Source: Enterococcaceae bacterium (GTDB lineage Bacteria > Bacillota > Bacilli > Lactobacillales > Catellicoccaceae). Taken from it: 8,002 bases of DNA. The notes below the pieces were generated by a model. That model had not been told where the DNA came from, made no database searches, and saw only the letters and a program-made list of their open reading frames with translations. The DNA lies in the NCBI GenBank assembly GCA_030150665.1, contig JASLFJ010000154.1:1-8002 (forward strand). The letters run 5' to 3'. Positions 6,694-8,002 of this stretch are shown here, one piece after another (position 1 is the first letter of the stretch; every line of letters starts with the position of its first letter). The translations under genes were made by a program, and so were the position numbers.

Positions 6694-7618
6694 TATTTTA
6701 TACTTCGGCGACTTCATAAAAAATAATGGCCCTAGCTATGTAGATTTATCTCTTAAAATATATTTACAAGATCCCAATATCTATTTACAACAAGCTAATG
6801 TTAAGCCATCCATAAACCTCCTTAAAATATTTTTCAAGGCAACTAATATTCATGTATCTGGTGTGTCCTTTTATGGTGCTATATTTCTAATGTTCGGCCG
6901 CTTGTTTGGAAAGTATTGCACTTACACTATGCATGGATCTTTGGTAAAAGAATCTCAAAAAAGAAATATTAGTAAATATCGTCTTTATATAGAAAAGCTA
7001 CTATTAGTCTTTAGTAACAAAATAGTAGTGGTATCTTCAAAAATGAAGCAAATAGTCCCTTATAAACAAAAAACTATTGTAATACCAAATGGCGCTAAAT
7101 TAACTCCTAATAATAATACATATGTAAAAAAAAATCTGATTACTCTGATTGGCGGAGGGCGCCCAGAAAAGCAACACTTAAAGGTTTGTCAGATTATTGA
7201 AAAACTAATAAGTCAAGGTTATAACCTATCTGTTAATTTATTTGGAGAATATGGGGTAGATACAGATAGGATCAAACAATACGACTTCATTAATGACTAT
7301 GGGTTCACTTCAAGAAGTGTTTTATACAAGTCCCTGCAACAATCCAAAATTTTTATACAATATAGCTCTTGGGAATCATTCTCTTTATCTATTGTAGATG
7401 CTATGCAGTATCAATGTGGAGTCATAGCATCCACCAATATTGGAATTAATGATTACATTCAACCCAATAGTTTTTATAAAATAGTTGATAATGAGTTAGA
7501 GTTAGCTATTGTCGAATTACTAGATCAACAAAAAATATATCAAACTCCCAAAAACTCTTTACTTTCTTGGGAAAAAACAGCTCACAAATATCTACAGCTT
7601 TGGACTTCTTATGACTGA
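6686..7618 (+). CDS. Glycosyltransferase, GT-B fold (family 1/4 type)
   Basis: This 310-residue glycosyltransferase is presumably cytoplasmic and acts on the lipid-linked repeat unit. The N-terminal acceptor domain is short, with YTMHGSLVKES at 80-90 in the place of the usual acceptor-side loop. IVVVSSKMKQ (113-122) and IVIPNGA (131-137) mark the end of that domain. The C-terminal Rossmann domain starts with LITLIGGGRPEKQH (151-164), whose R159 and K162 are the typical nucleotide-diphosphate contacts. VNLFGEYG (183-190) follows. SSWESFSLSIVDAM (227-240) is the EX7E-type motif, with E230 present but the second acid an aspartate, D238. At 310 residues it is shorter than the usual 350-400, mainly in the N-terminal half. 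It overlaps wzy by eight bases and the next glycosyltransferase start by eight bases (ATGACTGA). Donor and acceptor sugars are unknown. Confidence 0.88.
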   Translation: MPNILYFGDFIKNNGPSYVDLSLKIYLQDPNIYLQQANVKPSINLLKIFFKATNIHVSGVSFYGAIFLMFGRLFGKYCTYTMHGSLVKESQKRNISKYRLYIEKLLLVFSNKIVVVSSKMKQIVPYKQKTIVIPNGAKLTPNNNTYVKKNLITLIGGGRPEKQHLKVCQIIEKLISQGYNLSVNLFGEYGVDTDRIKQYDFINDYGFTSRSVLYKSLQQSKIFIQYSSWESFSLSIVDAMQYQCGVIASTNIGINDYIQPNSFYKIVDNELELAIVELLDQQKIYQTPKNSLLSWEKTAHKYLQLWTSYD

Positions 7619-7655
7619 CAATCTACAAATAGAAATTATCATATCTACACTAGAT
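7611..7655 (+). pseudogene. 5' remnant of a glycosyltransferase gene cut by an IS element
   Basis: An ATG at 7611, in an ATGACTGA overlap with the stop of the preceding gene, opens a frame reading MTDNLQIEIIISTLD. This looks like the first beta strand of a GT-A (family 2) glycosyltransferase, where a hydrophobic stretch is followed by ST. After D15 the frame continues CNPPLFRAI and stops at 7683-7685, and that part reads as IS sequence rather than protein. The overlapping start matches the arrangement of every other gene in this operon, supporting a real gene. The rest should lie beyond the IS, outside the window. The fragment is too short to classify firmly. Confidence 0.55.
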
Positions 7656-8002
7656 TGTAATCCTCCCCTTTTTAGGGCTATTTAAAAGTAGAAGGTTTCT
7701 CTTGGTTTATTAAAGTTGACACGGTGCACAGATCCAATGGCGGAATGGGGTCTTTCATTATTATAACCCCATAGCCATTTAGTGGAGTAAATTTGTGCTT
7801 CGTTGATTGTTTCAAAGAGATAATTCGATAGTAACTCCTCTCTTACGGTGCGGTTAAATCGCTCAATATAAGCATTTTGTGTGGGTTTCCCCGGTTGAGT
7901 ATAGATCAGAGTGATCTTCTTTGAATTAGCCCAATTAATTAATTTCTGACTGATATATTCAGGGCCATTATCACATCGAATCGCTGCAGGCTTTCCTCTC
8001 CA
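7656..8002 (-). mobile_element. Insertion sequence, IS3 family (partial, continues past window end)
   Basis: The element is recognised by its transposase, which runs from beyond the window end towards 7682 on the minus strand. The outer edge is placed at 7656, where TGTAATCCTCCCC begins on the + strand: IS3-family ends typically start with TG, the transposase stop lies about 26 bases inside, and the interrupted glycosyltransferase frame stops making sense exactly there. The other inverted repeat and the target duplication are outside the window, so the edge is an inference good to a few bases. Confidence 0.75.
7682..8002 (-). CDS. IS3-family transposase OrfB, C-terminal part
   Basis: The minus strand encodes the last 106 residues of a DDE (rve integrase core) transposase; its N-terminal part, including the first catalytic aspartate, lies past base 8002. 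IRCDNGPEYIS carries the second catalytic aspartate (fragment residue 11), and PGKPTQNAYIERFNRTVREE carries the catalytic glutamate (residue 47). The 35 residues between them are the D(35)E spacing of IS3-family and retroviral integrases. WGYNNERPHSAIG follows as the usual C-terminal motif. The last 16 residues (SVHRVNFNKPRETFYF) do not resemble the common TP/PP-containing ending, so a small frameshift near the 3' end is possible. In IS3 elements this protein is usually made as an OrfAB fusion by programmed frameshifting; that part is not visible here. It is transcribed against the operon. Confidence 0.93.
   Translation of the reverse strand, partial: WRGKPAAIRCDNGPEYISQKLINWANSKKITLIYTQPGKPTQNAYIERFNRTVREELLSNYLFETINEAQIYSTKWLWGYNNERPHSAIGSVHRVNFNKPRETFYF

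Noticed and set aside
7666..7677. CCCTTTTTAGGG as an operon terminator hairpin
   Set aside because: It has only a four-base stem and no following T run on the + strand, and it lies within the probable IS end, where short symmetric sequence is expected.
7656..7685. The CNPPLFRAI extension as genuine glycosyltransferase C-terminus giving a 24-residue peptide
   Set aside because: The break coincides with a TG-starting IS edge, and the residues after STLD do not continue a glycosyltransferase fold.
1..8002. Defence system, toxin-antitoxin pair, CRISPR array or prophage
   Set aside because: Every large frame is explained by glycan synthesis or the IS; no repeat arrays, nuclease motifs or phage genes were seen on either strand.

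Overview
The window is a stretch of a surface-polysaccharide (O-antigen or capsule, Wzx/Wzy-type) biosynthesis locus from a Gram-negative bacterium, most likely a low-GC gammaproteobacterium. The genus cannot be fixed from the sequence. All glycan genes lie on the + strand, head to tail, with no intergenic gap and mostly 4-26 base overlaps, so they look like part of one long operon whose promoter and first genes lie upstream of base 1. No promoter, terminator, tRNA, rRNA or CRISPR array is visible.

Region 1 (1-3058) makes an activated sugar. It holds the 3' part of rmlA (glucose-1-phosphate thymidylyltransferase), a VioA-type PLP sugar aminotransferase, a WbqC-like protein and a small GNAT acetyltransferase. 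Together with RmlB (expected upstream, not seen) this set should give dTDP-4-amino-4,6-dideoxyglucose (dTDP-Qui4N, viosamine). The WbqC-like protein and the GNAT enzyme are candidates for decorating its 4-amino group, possibly with an acetylated glycine. rmlC and rmlD are not present here.

Region 2 (3055-7618) assembles and exports the repeat unit: a Wzx-type flippase, a GT-A glycosyltransferase (family 2), the polymerase Wzy, and a GT-B glycosyltransferase (family 1/4 type). The Wzy reading frame is broken into two overlapping pieces. A run of five Gs at 5935-5939 looks one base too long, and removing one G rejoins a normal polymerase of about 410 residues.

Region 3 (7611-8002) begins another glycosyltransferase gene. 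After about 15 codons it is cut by an insertion sequence of the IS3 family, whose transposase (C-terminal part, opposite strand) runs off the end of the window. The IS edge is probably at 7656.

Base composition drops along the window: sample lines give 26/60 G+C in rmlA and 12/60 in the GNAT gene. This is the usual pattern of a conserved nucleotide-sugar gene next to laterally exchanged, serotype-specific genes. The two lesions (Wzy frameshift, IS-cut glycosyltransferase) suggest the locus may make a truncated or unpolymerised glycan, or that expression is switchable.
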